In this document: positions 33,763 to 43,967 of the stretch, piece after piece
How positions within the stretch are numbered: the stretch's first letter is position 1
Layout: every line of letters starts with the position of its first letter
Assembly (NCBI GenBank): GCA_050289805.1
Contig: JBNKGL010000005.1
Span: 62,001 to 126,000, forward strand
Source: JAUILA01 sp050289805
GTDB lineage: Bacteria > Bacteroidota > Bacteroidia > Cytophagales > Cyclobacteriaceae
Direction: 5' to 3'
Length of the DNA stretch: 64,000 nucleotides
Position numbers and translations under genes: made by a program
Notes under the pieces: generated by a model
Seen by the model: only the letters and a program-made list of their open reading frames with translations
What the model was told of the DNA's origin: nothing
Databases searched by the model: none

Positions 33763-35068
33763 AATCACAGGATACATCCGGAAAGTTTATCGTAAGATAT
33801 TATCAAGCATTGCATTCTATCCTAGTGCGATATCATTGCTGTTCCTGCTATTTAGCTTTGTGATTGTTTCCATTGAATATAAGCCGTTCATGGTGCCCGT
33901 ACGTAGCTTTCTGGGTGATGTACTGGTAAAAAGTCCCGAAAATGCCCGGTTGATTCTTGGAACGCTCATGGGAAGTCTTATTTCACTGATGGTATTCAGT
34001 TTTTCCATGGTAATGGTGGTCCTTAGTCAGGCATCATCCACACTTTCACCACGCGTAATTCCGGCACTTATCGGTAAGAAATATCATCAGGTTGTACTGG
34101 GTGTCTATCTTGGTTCGATTGTCTATTGCCTGATTCTGATCGTGAATATTCACGAAACTCCTGAAGGGACAGACATCCCTTCCGTAGGCATTCTGATAGC
34201 CATTATCCTGGGTGTAATCTGTCTCGCAATGTTCATTTATTTCATCGACTCCATCTCAAGATCAATCCAGGTGGATACGATTATGCAGGAAATATTTCGC
34301 GGTACCCGGAATAAAATGAGGTCCATGCAATCGGATGTTGAGCCGGTCGACCTTCCTGAAATGGATGAATGGAATGAAGTTGTGACGAAGGACACGGGAT
34401 ATCTGAAACAATTTCATCTGCCAAGCCTTAAGGCAATTGCCGAAAAGGAGAATATTAAAATAGCGATCGTTACAAACCCGGGATTTTTTTTGGTGAAGAA
34501 TTATCCCTTCATACTGGTGAATAAATCAATCCCTGATGAAACCGCAGATAATATAAGAAGCGCCTGTATTTTTTACGCTGAAGAAAATGTAGGTGATCAT
34601 TATCTTTTTGGATTTAAACAGATATCTGAAATTGCTGTGAAGGCACTGAGTCCGGGAATCAATGATCCCGGAACCGCCGTGAAGGCTATTGATCTGCTGA
34701 GTATTTTGTTTATCGACCGGATGAACCTTCAGGAAAAAACGTATGAGGCGGGTGAAGACGGGCAGCCCATTGTTTATCTTCCGGAAGTTTCCCTCGATCA
34801 GCTGCTTTATCAAAACATCATGCCCATCAGAAAATATGGCGAAACTGATGCCTCGGTCATGTTCAATATCCTTGAATGTATGAAGAATCTGGTATATGCC
34901 GATAGTGTACGGCATGGATATGAAAGGGTGCTGGTTAAATATATTCTCGATTTACGCCAAACCATTACAGTGAATAATTTCAGTCCGCTGGATCATGAAA
35001 AATTTAACCATCTGATCATCAAAATAAACAATCACCTCAAATATTCCGATCCTATTGAAACGTTGTAG
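33755..35068 (+). CDS. DUF2254 membrane protein
   Basis: A 437-residue protein with four N-terminal transmembrane helices (FYPSAISLLFLLFSFVIVSI, ILGTLMGSLISLMVFSFSMVMVVLS, VVLGVYLGSIVYCLILIV, VGILIAIILGVICLAMFIYFI). The conserved QASSTLSPRV motif and a cytoplasmic C-terminal half containing ISEIAVKALSPGINDPGTAVKAIDLL, the DUF2254 hallmark, follow. Function is unknown. The eight-base overlap with mscS suggests a shared role in membrane tension or osmotic homeostasis, by inference. Confidence 0.92.
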   Translation: MIKITGYIRKVYRKILSSIAFYPSAISLLFLLFSFVIVSIEYKPFMVPVRSFLGDVLVKSPENARLILGTLMGSLISLMVFSFSMVMVVLSQASSTLSPRVIPALIGKKYHQVVLGVYLGSIVYCLILIVNIHETPEGTDIPSVGILIAIILGVICLAMFIYFIDSISRSIQVDTIMQEIFRGTRNKMRSMQSDVEPVDLPEMDEWNEVVTKDTGYLKQFHLPSLKAIAEKENIKIAIVTNPGFFLVKNYPFILVNKSIPDETADNIRSACIFYAEENVGDHYLFGFKQISEIAVKALSPGINDPGTAVKAIDLLSILFIDRMNLQEKTYEAGEDGQPIVYLPEVSLDQLLYQNIMPIRKYGETDASVMFNILECMKNLVYADSVRHGYERVLVKYILDLRQTITVNNFSPLDHEKFNHLIIKINNHLKYSDPIETL

Positions 35069-35145
35069 TTATATAATATAGGTAAATTGATAATTTAGGA
35101 ATGTAAAGGGCACAGGACTGTGCAGGATCATCATCAGTAATCGGA

Positions 35146-38100
35146 ATGTCAGCAAAAATAGTTTTAAAGAAAGTACTTAGGATACTCCTCAGGGTTATCC
35201 TCACGTTGCTTTTTTTATTGATATTATTAATTCTTTTACTCCGGCTTCCATTTGTTCAGAACTTCATTACCGGCAAGGCCCTGAATTATTATGCTGAACG
35301 TGTAGATACGCCGGCCTCGATTGGCGGCATTTACCTTGATTTTCCTTACAGCCTTGTCATACGTGACCTTTACCTCGAAGATACCAATGCAGATACGCTG
35401 CTTTTTGTAAAAAAAGTTAAGGTTGATGCGGATATACTCGCTTTACTCAAAAACAGGATACAGCTAAACGAAGTTCAGGTAGACGGACTTCATGGTTACA
35501 TTCACAATTCCGAGCAGAACCCGGATTTTAACTATCAGTTTATTATTGATGGCTTTTCAAACGGGGCCACCCCGGAACCGCAGCCTCCGTCGGACACTAC
35601 TGGCGGAATGACATTTGTGATCGAGGATGTTTCCATTACCAATTCCAAGGCAGCATACCTTGATCATTATCATGGTATTTTAATAGATGGTGATATAGGT
35701 GACCTGGAGGCCCGGGCACGTACCTTTGACCTGGACAGCCCGCTGATCGATGTGGATTACCTCTCACTCCGTGATACCCGTGCCTCGGTTCAATTGAAGG
35801 AAGCACATGCCTTTGAACCCGATACCACCGAAAGCAAGCCCTTTAACCTGGGAGGTAATTTTGCTGAAATTTTAAACACGACCCTTGACCTCCAGGTGGA
35901 ATCTGCAGGATTTGAAATGAATGCTGAGGTTGGCCTGTTGCAAATTCAGGTGGACACCCTCGACATCAATGAGCAGATATATCTTGGTCAGCGACTGGTA
36001 TTAAATAATTCATCGGTTTCCATTGATATGTTCGACACCGGCCAGGAGGCACCTCCGGACAGCAGTGCAACCGATGAACCGATGAAAATGCTGGCGGGCG
36101 TGAGGGAGACTGCATTATCCGGCAATGATTTCAGGCTATATGATCATTCAGCAGAGCCCGTTTCGGGATTTGATCCTGCTCATCTCGAATTTAAAGATGT
36201 AGGTATGCTCGCGACTGGAATCCGGTTTGAGGATATGTATGCTTCGGGTGAAATCACACGCCTCATGGCCCGTTCGGAAGACATTTCATTGAAACGCGGT
36301 GAGTTGAAATTTAAATACGGAGCAACGGAATCTTTTGCCAGGGATTTACGGCTTGCAACCGAGAATTCCGAGATCAGGGGTGATATTCTGATTGCCTACC
36401 CCGAGTTCAGTGCCCTTTCAAGTCTTGATCCTTCTGTTAAAATTGATATTTCCTTTTCTCCATCGTCACTGGCTGCAAAGGATGTATTTTATTTTGTGCC
36501 GACACTTTCTGATCAACTGCCCGTGGATGCGTCATCCAACATTGATATTCAGGGAAAGGCTGTCGGTACCATGGGAGATCTAACGCTGAATGGCTGGATG
36601 ATTGGTATGCCCGACCTTAAAGTTCAAATGAACCAGGCCCGAATTAAGGGCATTGATGATCCGTTGACCGCCAACTTCATGATTCCCAATGTTACTGTGA
36701 GTACAACTTCAGATGCTTTGCGAAAATGGACAGGAGATTCCCTGATTGATAAGGGTATCAATATTCCGGAGCAGATCAATCTGCAGGCGTCATTCAATGG
36801 AGGCGTCAGTAAGTTTATTTCAAAAGCTGAATTAACTACTCCCAGGGGTAAAGCCGATGCTGAGCTTGACTGGCTCATGCCCTCTGATTCAATACCTGTG
36901 TACACCGCAGATGTTTCGCTGGATTCGCTGGATGTTGGAAATATTTTGGGACGGGAGGATATCGGGAATGTAACCTTAGCTGTGCATGTAGCGGGAAAGG
37001 GACTTACTGAAACCGATATGGAAGGCACAGTCAGTCTGGAGATCCCTTATTTCAGGTTTGGGGAATATGAGTATAAAGGGTTGGCGGCCGAAGGCAAGAT
37101 CAATGGTTATACCTACAATGGAACGATCGGGTACAGTGATGAAAATCTGGAGTTTGATTTTGATGGCTTATTCTCCCTTCCGTCTTCAGGAGGTAAACAG
37201 AAATTTGCACTGAATGTGGAGCGGCTTGACCTGGAGGCCCTTGGGTTTTCAGAAAGGGAATATAAAATTATAGGGAAGATCAATTCGGATATTACAATTC
37301 TGCCGTCCAATGATATCTCCGGCGACTTGATTGTCAGCAACTTTTACCTTCGCAAGGATGAGGACCTGTTTAACATTGATTCGGTGGAGTTAATTGCTTC
37401 GCTGGATGACTCCATCCGAAATATAAAGCTGGACTCAAGATTTATGCAGGCATCGATACAGAGCTCATTCGCATTATCCCGTATCGGAGAAATATTGGAA
37501 TCCCATATCAATCCATATTTCAGCGAAGACGAACGGGATGCCTCTCTGAATGACTTCTTTGATTTTGAAATTATTGTTTCAGATCCGGATTTCATTTCCA
37601 AAGTACTTGTACCAGACCTGAATTATCTCCGGATGGAGCCAATTACGGGGCATTACAGTGCCCGCGACTCCGAATTGGATATCCGAATGAAAATTGATAC
37701 CCTGTCCTATGTTGGATTATCAGCCGATTCTATTGGTCTCCGGCTGTCGTCAACACCCGAGTCACTCGTGGGCGATCTTAAAATCAGGGAATTCAAACAA
37801 GGTCCTGCACTCATTCCCAATACATGGATTCATGCTGAATCGGGTAAAAACCTCATGAATATGGAACTTCATTTTCGTGACAAATCCCGACGGGATAAAT
37901 ATGTGCTGGCAGGGTCGATGAAGCGTATTGAAGGTGATATGCAAATACATTTGGATCCTGAACGACTGATGCTCAACTATAATCATTGGGATATTCCATC
38001 TGAAAACAGCATTGAATTCCTTCAGTCCGGAATTTGGTTTAGCGGTGTGGAGATGACCTATCAGGATAAATTGCTTGCCCTGCGATCTGCGGCAACGGCT

Positions 38101-40050
38101 GGTGATTCTATCACATCTGTGGAGGCAAAAAATATTCAGCTGGGAGAGCTTACCCGTTTTAACGGTGATTCGGCTTCTCTTGTAACGGGATTTCTGAATG
38201 GAGAAATAGATGTTCGCTCCGGGAGTGGATTGCCGGGTATAACCTCTCAAATATCTGTGCGGGATTTAAGTGTGATGGGGGAAATGCTTGGCCGGTTCAA
38301 TTTTTCAAGCGGACCATCTGAGGGAAGTATGTATGGAGTCGACATGAATATAAAGGGTGAGTCGAATGACGTCAGAATCGTTGGTAATTATGATACCCGT
38401 GAAGGCACAGAATTAAGCCTGGATGCCGAAATACGGCATTTATCACTCAAGGCTCTCTCTGTATTCACCGCTGAACAGATAACGGATGTTAACGGGGCAG
38501 TGTCTGGCCAGCTCGACATTGCCGGAACCATATCAAAGCCACGGATAAATGGCTTTTTTGAGTTTGAAGATGCCGGATTTAAAATAGTCTATTTGCAGAA
38601 TTTTCTGAAAATTGATAACCAGCGAATCAGTATTGAGAATAATACCTTTACTTTCAACCGGTTTACGCTCAGGGATGAGAAATCGCATGAGGCGGTTTTG
38701 GACGGGCAGATCTCTACCCGGGATTTCTTCCTTTATAATTTTAACCTGAAAGCAACTACCAATGATTTTACCCTGATAGATTCCAAAAAAGGGGATAATG
38801 AATTGTTTTATGGAAACATCAAAGCCACCAGCAATGTCACCATTACCGGCAATTCTTACCTGCCAAAAGTTGATTTGAAATTGTCGCTGTCTGACGATAG
38901 TAATTTCACCTATGTAATTCCGGAATCGACCATTGCCGAACAAATGCAGAACCAGGTGGTCCGTTTCGTCGATAAAGACCTGAAAGAAGATAGCTTTATT
39001 ATGCAAACGGATGGGAAGGACTCCCTGCGGAGTCAAATCCGGGGGATTCAGCTCAATGCCGCCATCAATGTTTCCCGAAAAAATCAGCTGGATATTGTAA
39101 TCGATCCCATCACCGGGGACATGCTTTCGCTAAAAGGCGAGGCGTTGCTGAACCTGGGAATTAAACCTACAGGTGATATCAATCTAACCGGAAGGTATGA
39201 GGTTGAAGATGGTAAATACAGTATGAATTTTTACGGGCTCGTCCAGCGGGAATTCCGTATTCAGAAGGGGAGTTATGTACTCTGGACGGGCAACCCCTAT
39301 GCCGCAAACCTGAATGTGGTGGCCTTGTATTCGGTACGGGCGGCACCTGTACAAACCGAAAACAGAAGCAAGCTCGACTTTGAGGTTGGTCTGATTCTTC
39401 GCGGTGAAATTCTTCAGCCCGATATTTCCTTTAAGCTTGATATTGCTAAAGGAACTCCAGCACCATTATCGGTTCAGTCCTGGGTTGCACAGCTAAATCA
39501 GGATGAGGCAGAGTTGAATAAACAGGTTTTCGGCTTGTTGATTCTGAATGGCTTTTTTGATGAGACCGGAAGTACAAACGGGTATGATAATATTGCGGCG
39601 AATACGGTCCGTTCCAGTGTTTCAAGTTTACTTTCCGGTGAACTAAGTAAGCTGTCAGACAAGATTCAGGGCGTTGAGTTGTCACTGGCCATTGATTCTT
39701 ATGAAGACTATAACAAACAGGGGGAATCTGTTGGCCGCACACAGCTGGAACTTGGGGTATCCAAAAAGCTTTTCGATGACCGGGTTATTGTAAAGATTGC
39801 CGGTAATTTTGATTTGGAAGGTTCCAATACATACCGTAACAATGCGTCTGATTTTTCGGGTGATATCCGGATTGAATACCTGATTACTGAAGACGGACGT
39901 TACCGGCTGGTTGGGTTCAGGGAAACAAATTATGATGACCTGCTTCAGGGTGAAATCATTAAAACCGGCGCAGGAGTCATCTTTGTTCGTAACTATGATG
40001 CCCTGAGAGAATTGTTTAAAGGGAATAATACAGATACAGGCGACGAATGA
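35146..40050 (+). CDS. tamB: Translocation and assembly module protein TamB (DUF490)
   Basis: A 1634-residue inner-membrane-anchored periplasmic protein. A single N-terminal helix (about 10-30, LRVILTLLFLLILLILLL) is followed by an AsmA-like start (FVQNFITGKALNYYAERVDTPASIGGIYLDFPYSLVIRDLYLED). Very long repetitive beta strands form the hydrophobic groove, and the C-terminal DUF490 domain contains GDINLTGRYEVEDGKYSMNFYGLVQREFRIQKGSYVLWTGNPYAANLNVVA. In proteobacteria TamB works with TamA in outer membrane protein or lipid transport. The downstream gene overlaps by four bases and is the TamA-like partner. Confidence 0.93.
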   Translation: MSAKIVLKKVLRILLRVILTLLFLLILLILLLRLPFVQNFITGKALNYYAERVDTPASIGGIYLDFPYSLVIRDLYLEDTNADTLLFVKKVKVDADILALLKNRIQLNEVQVDGLHGYIHNSEQNPDFNYQFIIDGFSNGATPEPQPPSDTTGGMTFVIEDVSITNSKAAYLDHYHGILIDGDIGDLEARARTFDLDSPLIDVDYLSLRDTRASVQLKEAHAFEPDTTESKPFNLGGNFAEILNTTLDLQVESAGFEMNAEVGLLQIQVDTLDINEQIYLGQRLVLNNSSVSIDMFDTGQEAPPDSSATDEPMKMLAGVRETALSGNDFRLYDHSAEPVSGFDPAHLEFKDVGMLATGIRFEDMYASGEITRLMARSEDISLKRGELKFKYGATESFARDLRLATENSEIRGDILIAYPEFSALSSLDPSVKIDISFSPSSLAAKDVFYFVPTLSDQLPVDASSNIDIQGKAVGTMGDLTLNGWMIGMPDLKVQMNQARIKGIDDPLTANFMIPNVTVSTTSDALRKWTGDSLIDKGINIPEQINLQASFNGGVSKFISKAELTTPRGKADAELDWLMPSDSIPVYTADVSLDSLDVGNILGREDIGNVTLAVHVAGKGLTETDMEGTVSLEIPYFRFGEYEYKGLAAEGKINGYTYNGTIGYSDENLEFDFDGLFSLPSSGGKQKFALNVERLDLEALGFSEREYKIIGKINSDITILPSNDISGDLIVSNFYLRKDEDLFNIDSVELIASLDDSIRNIKLDSRFMQASIQSSFALSRIGEILESHINPYFSEDERDASLNDFFDFEIIVSDPDFISKVLVPDLNYLRMEPITGHYSARDSELDIRMKIDTLSYVGLSADSIGLRLSSTPESLVGDLKIREFKQGPALIPNTWIHAESGKNLMNMELHFRDKSRRDKYVLAGSMKRIEGDMQIHLDPERLMLNYNHWDIPSENSIEFLQSGIWFSGVEMTYQDKLLALRSAATAGDSITSVEAKNIQLGELTRFNGDSASLVTGFLNGEIDVRSGSGLPGITSQISVRDLSVMGEMLGRFNFSSGPSEGSMYGVDMNIKGESNDVRIVGNYDTREGTELSLDAEIRHLSLKALSVFTAEQITDVNGAVSGQLDIAGTISKPRINGFFEFEDAGFKIVYLQNFLKIDNQRISIENNTFTFNRFTLRDEKSHEAVLDGQISTRDFFLYNFNLKATTNDFTLIDSKKGDNELFYGNIKATSNVTITGNSYLPKVDLKLSLSDDSNFTYVIPESTIAEQMQNQVVRFVDKDLKEDSFIMQTDGKDSLRSQIRGIQLNAAINVSRKNQLDIVIDPITGDMLSLKGEALLNLGIKPTGDINLTGRYEVEDGKYSMNFYGLVQREFRIQKGSYVLWTGNPYAANLNVVALYSVRAAPVQTENRSKLDFEVGLILRGEILQPDISFKLDIAKGTPAPLSVQSWVAQLNQDEAELNKQVFGLLILNGFFDETGSTNGYDNIAANTVRSSVSSLLSGELSKLSDKIQGVELSLAIDSYEDYNKQGESVGRTQLELGVSKKLFDDRVIVKIAGNFDLEGSNTYRNNASDFSGDIRIEYLITEDGRYRLVGFRETNYDDLLQGEIIKTGAGVIFVRNYDALRELFKGNNTDTGDE

Positions 40051-42374
40051 AAAACACATTTCTACGTTGGCTCATTATCATTACCCCGCTCATCGCTGGC
40101 GGATGTTCGGCTAATAAGTACCTGGCTGATGGGGAAAAGTATTATGAGGGCGCTTCCATAAAGATTGAGACGGATCATGATGTGCCACGGGAGGATATCC
40201 AGGAAACGAAGGAAGATATTGAGAAAGTATTTTCCCTTGATCCCAACCTTAAGATTCTTGGATCACGGCCGAGGGTATGGTTTTATCATCTTGCAGGCGA
40301 TGTGACCAAAGAGAAGGGATTTAAGCACTGGATGAAGTTCAAACTCGGTGAGGCCCCGGTCTTGTTAAAACAGCATGACCAGGTTCGTACCGCCGACCTG
40401 ATCAGGAACCGCCTGACATCCAACGGATTTTTTCAGTCCAGGGTACTCACGGAAATTGATTCCGGAAAGCACAAGGCTTCAGTTAAGTATACTGCGGAAG
40501 TGATTGAGCCCTATCGCTACGACAGTATCGCACAATATGAACCCGATTCCATGAATATTGTCACAATGCTGAACAATCTTCAGGAAAATACGATCCTCAA
40601 GTCCGGACAACGTTATGATTTCCAAAAACTACAAGATGAACGCTTGCGGCTTGAGGGCGGGCTAAGGAACAATGGGTACTACTATTTTGATGATCGTTAT
40701 ATCATTTTTGAGGCAGATACTACCATCGGAAAGAAAAAGATTAACCTGTATCCTGTGTTCAGTGATGACATGCCCCCGGTAGCAAAGGAGATTTACAGGA
40801 TAGGGGAGGTGAATGTGTATGCCGACTATGATTGGGCCACGCGGGATTCAGCAACAACGGCTGCGCTGGATACAGTGGTCTATGAGAACGTTCGATATAT
40901 TCGGAAACGGGATAACTTCAGACCCAATGTCATTGTATCCAAGATAACCTTGCGGCCGGGTGATATTTATATCCGGGAACGGGAGCTGACGACCCTGAAC
41001 CGGATGATTCAGCTGGATGCGTTCCATTATGTAAACCTGACGTTCGATGAAATGGATGATCATCAATTACGGGCGAACGTATTTTTATCGCCCATGAAAA
41101 AGAAATCCATTCGGGTCACCGTGGAAGCCGTTACAACCTCGAACAGTTTTGTCGGGCCGCATTTAACTGGTTCATTCCTGAACAGAAACTTCCTGGGTGG
41201 GGCAGAGCGGTATGAACTGAATTTAACCACAGGATATGAGTGGCAGTTCGGGGGCAAGACAAATCAGGGGTTGAGTAATTATGAATTCGGAATTGAAAAT
41301 GTACTTACCGTGCCGCGACTGATCCAGCCGTTTAATATAAAGTATACGAATGCCCGGTATATTCCGGAAACAAAATTCAAGTTGGGAGCGAAAGCGCAAA
41401 GACGTGTTGGATTTTATCAGTTAAATTCATTAAATACGAGTTATGGATTTGAATGGAGGGAAACCATTTCAAAACGACATAAGCTTTACCCTGTATCGCT
41501 CAATTTTATTAATCTCGCCAGGACAACACCGGAATTTGATTCATTACTCCTGAATGACCCTTTTCTGGCCCGGAGTTTTGAGGAACAGTTTATCATCGGT
41601 TCGAGCTACGGGTATTTTTTCAATTCACAGGAGTTGAAAGCCAATAAACAGAAAAAGCATAATTATTATTTCAGTGGAACGATCGATCTGTCGGGTAACC
41701 TGATGCGTCTTGCACAACAGACGTTCAGCCTTGGAAATCAGAACGAGAACGGGAGTTATAGAATTTTCGGACAGCCGTATTCTCAATTTGTTCGGGGAAG
41801 TGTTGACTTCAGGCACTATTGGGACCTGGATGATAATAACCGCATTGTTTCCCGTTTTACGACCGGCATCGGTTATGCTTACGGGAATTCAGTCACTCTA
41901 CCTTATACTATGCAGTTTTCCGTTGGTGGATCAAGCAGTCTTCGCGCCTTCCGTGCACGCTCTGTGGGCCCCGGTACGTTCCGGCCCGACTCCACGATCA
42001 CATTTATTGACCAGACGGCAGACATCAAACTGGAATTTAATATCGAATACAGGTTCACTATCCTTGGTGCGCTGAAAGGAGCCGTATTTCTTGATGCCGG
42101 AAATATCTGGACACGGACAGACGATCCTCAACGGCCGGGTGGAAAATTTCAGTGGGGTAATGTCTTCCGGGAGCTGGCGGTAGGAACAGGTCTTGGTATC
42201 CGGTATGACTTTCAGTTTTTTGTGATCAGACTTGATATGGGTATCCCGATTCGAGTGCCTTATGAACTGACGGATTCAGAAGGCAATCCGGAATCATTCC
42301 AATGGAAACCTTTTGACAGCAGCTGGCGAAAACAGTATGTGATCTGGAACCTGGCGATCGGCTATCCTTTCTGA
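40047..42374 (+). CDS. tamL: Translocation and assembly module lipoprotein TamL (BamA/TamA superfamily)
   Basis: A 775-residue Omp85-family barrel with a lipoprotein signal (LIIITPLIAGGC, Cys20) and SANKYLADGEKYYEGASI, the hallmark of the Bacteroidota TamL form. POTRA-like repeats span about 25-330 (DLIRNRLTSNGFFQSRV, ERLRLEGGLRNNGYYYF, RELTTLNRMIQLDAFHYVNLTF). The barrel includes SVGGSSSLRAFRARSVGPG, the VRGF/Y-type loop, and EFNIEYRFTILGALKGAVFLDAGNIW. It ends in a phenylalanine (LAIGYPF). It is coupled to tamB by an ATGA overlap. Confidence 0.93.
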   Translation: MKNTFLRWLIIITPLIAGGCSANKYLADGEKYYEGASIKIETDHDVPREDIQETKEDIEKVFSLDPNLKILGSRPRVWFYHLAGDVTKEKGFKHWMKFKLGEAPVLLKQHDQVRTADLIRNRLTSNGFFQSRVLTEIDSGKHKASVKYTAEVIEPYRYDSIAQYEPDSMNIVTMLNNLQENTILKSGQRYDFQKLQDERLRLEGGLRNNGYYYFDDRYIIFEADTTIGKKKINLYPVFSDDMPPVAKEIYRIGEVNVYADYDWATRDSATTAALDTVVYENVRYIRKRDNFRPNVIVSKITLRPGDIYIRERELTTLNRMIQLDAFHYVNLTFDEMDDHQLRANVFLSPMKKKSIRVTVEAVTTSNSFVGPHLTGSFLNRNFLGGAERYELNLTTGYEWQFGGKTNQGLSNYEFGIENVLTVPRLIQPFNIKYTNARYIPETKFKLGAKAQRRVGFYQLNSLNTSYGFEWRETISKRHKLYPVSLNFINLARTTPEFDSLLLNDPFLARSFEEQFIIGSSYGYFFNSQELKANKQKKHNYYFSGTIDLSGNLMRLAQQTFSLGNQNENGSYRIFGQPYSQFVRGSVDFRHYWDLDDNNRIVSRFTTGIGYAYGNSVTLPYTMQFSVGGSSSLRAFRARSVGPGTFRPDSTITFIDQTADIKLEFNIEYRFTILGALKGAVFLDAGNIWTRTDDPQRPGGKFQWGNVFRELAVGTGLGIRYDFQFFVIRLDMGIPIRVPYELTDSEGNPESFQWKPFDSSWRKQYVIWNLAIGYPF

Positions 42375-42567
42375 TGATTTGCTGATCAATTTTCCAAGCC
42401 CATTGTTTTGAAATCAAACATCGAAAAAATCGCTATTATTTATTTATACAAATTCTAAATAATACTTTAGCTGTTATCAGATGATAGAAATAATGCAGAT
42501 TTGCCGAGGTAACTACGGAAAACCTGGAGTAATGGTTGTCTTATCTGCCAAATGCCTTTAAAATATA

Positions 42568-42598
42568 TTTGAAATAAGGTATTCGGGTAGTAGATTTG
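42568..42598 (+). promoter_or_regulatory. Promoter of the actA respiratory operon
   Basis: TTTG at 42568-42571, exactly 19 bases, then TAGATTTG at 42591-42598. This is a full match to the Bacteroidota -33/-7 layout TTTG-N19-TAnnTTTG and the clearest promoter in the window. It predicts a transcription start near 42605 and a leader of about 45 bases for actA. The rest of the 276-base gap (42375-42650) shows no gene. Confidence 0.8.
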
Positions 42599-42650
42599 TC
42601 CCCAGGTTTGACATGATGGATTTGCATCTGGAGTAAATTAAATCAGTACA

Positions 42651-43931
42651 ATGACGCAAAAAAAATTTTTAAGTCGCGTTTTAATTACCTTTTTGGTAAT
42701 TGCTTCCTTTACATCTTTCACATACGGTCAGGCAGACTCATCTGCGACCGAAGCGCCTGCAGCGGCTTCCGCGGGAGAAATCCCCACCGATCCTGCGCGT
42801 ATCAGTGAAGGAGAATCCCTCTTCAAGGGTAATTGTGCGAGTTGTCACAAGATCGACCAGAAGCTGGTTGGTCCGGCGCTGGCCAATGTATACGATCGTG
42901 CTCCGTCAATCGACTGGATCGTGAATTTCGTTCAGAATTCACAAAAATTAATCCAGAGCGGAGACGAATATGCCAACAACCTGTACGAAGAGTATAATAA
43001 AGTGCAGATGACTGCCTTCCCTACATTCAACAGGGACCAGATTCTTTCTATTCTGGGATATATCAAGGACCAGACGGAAAATAAGGCTTCGGCAGCTGCT
43101 ACCCCAACAACTCCGGACGGACAGGTAATCACCGAGACAGGTCCTGCTATTCCTTCAACCTACCTGAATGCGATTATGATCGGGCTGGTGGTTGTGCTGG
43201 TTTTGATTCTGGTTGTACTGGTATTAATAACTACAGTGCTTCAGAAATACCTGAAACAGAGGGATGATCTTTCTGAGGAGGATCGCGAGATTGTGGAGTC
43301 GTCCACATCCATCTCAGATTTCCTGAAAAGCAAGCCAGTGATATTCCTGACTATCTTCCTGTTTTCCGCCATTGCTTTCAAGGTGGTTATTAATCAGCTA
43401 TATGCTGTTGGTGTACAAATAGGTTATGCCCCTGAGCAGCCTATAGCTTTTTCACATAAGTTACACGCAGGGCAGTATGAAATTGACTGTCAATATTGCC
43501 ACACAGGGGTACGGAAAAGTAAGAGTGCCAACATTCCTTCTCCCAATATCTGTATGAATTGCCACAGCGCGATTCTTACCGAATCTGAGCAAATCAAGAA
43601 AATTTATGCAGCGGTGGACAATAACCAGCCAATTGAGTGGGTACGTGTTCACAACCTGCCGGATCTGGCCTATTTTAATCACTCACAGCATGTTGAGGTG
43701 GGTGAAATTGAGTGCCAGACATGCCACGGTCCGATTGAGGAGATGGAAGTTGTACAGCAATATTCGCTGCTTACAATGGGCTGGTGTATCGATTGTCACC
43801 GAAAGACCGAGGTAAATACAAAAGACAACGCTTATTACGATAAACTGGTAGAATTACATGACCAGGAAAGTAAAGAAGCACTGAAGGTGGAAGACATTGG
43901 CGGGCTTGAATGCTCTAAATGTCATTATTAA
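42651..43931 (+). CDS. actA: Alternative complex III subunit ActA, fused to monoheme cytochrome c domain
   Basis: A 426-residue multiheme cytochrome. A signal segment (1-26) precedes a class I cytochrome domain with CASCH (62-66) and Met-containing helices. Transmembrane helices lie at about 172-197 and 228-250, and a pentaheme domain has CQYCH, CMNCH, CQTCH, CIDCH and CSKCH at about residues 279-425. ActA is the pentaheme subunit that accepts electrons in the quinol:cytochrome c oxidoreductase. The N-terminal monoheme extension, giving six CxxCH motifs, is a form I associate with Cytophagales. It is the first gene of the act-cox operon behind a strong promoter. Confidence 0.95.
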   Translation: MTQKKFLSRVLITFLVIASFTSFTYGQADSSATEAPAAASAGEIPTDPARISEGESLFKGNCASCHKIDQKLVGPALANVYDRAPSIDWIVNFVQNSQKLIQSGDEYANNLYEEYNKVQMTAFPTFNRDQILSILGYIKDQTENKASAAATPTTPDGQVITETGPAIPSTYLNAIMIGLVVVLVLILVVLVLITTVLQKYLKQRDDLSEEDREIVESSTSISDFLKSKPVIFLTIFLFSAIAFKVVINQLYAVGVQIGYAPEQPIAFSHKLHAGQYEIDCQYCHTGVRKSKSANIPSPNICMNCHSAILTESEQIKKIYAAVDNNQPIEWVRVHNLPDLAYFNHSQHVEVGEIECQTCHGPIEEMEVVQQYSLLTMGWCIDCHRKTEVNTKDNAYYDKLVELHDQESKEALKVEDIGGLECSKCHY

Positions 43932-43967
43932 CAAATCCAAATACGATCTTATCTGTACCGTAGAAAT

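Noticed and set aside
37762..38250. Long antisense open frame inside tamB (and similar frames at 38533-39036, 7579-7983, 22614-22997, 50034-50453, 54147-54665)
   Set aside because: They lie opposite strongly supported genes, have no recognisable domains and no sensible start context. They are shadows of the codon use of the sense genes.
42481..42561. A 26-residue ORF in the actA leader region
   Set aside because: It ends before the clear actA promoter, has no coding character and no homologue I recognise.
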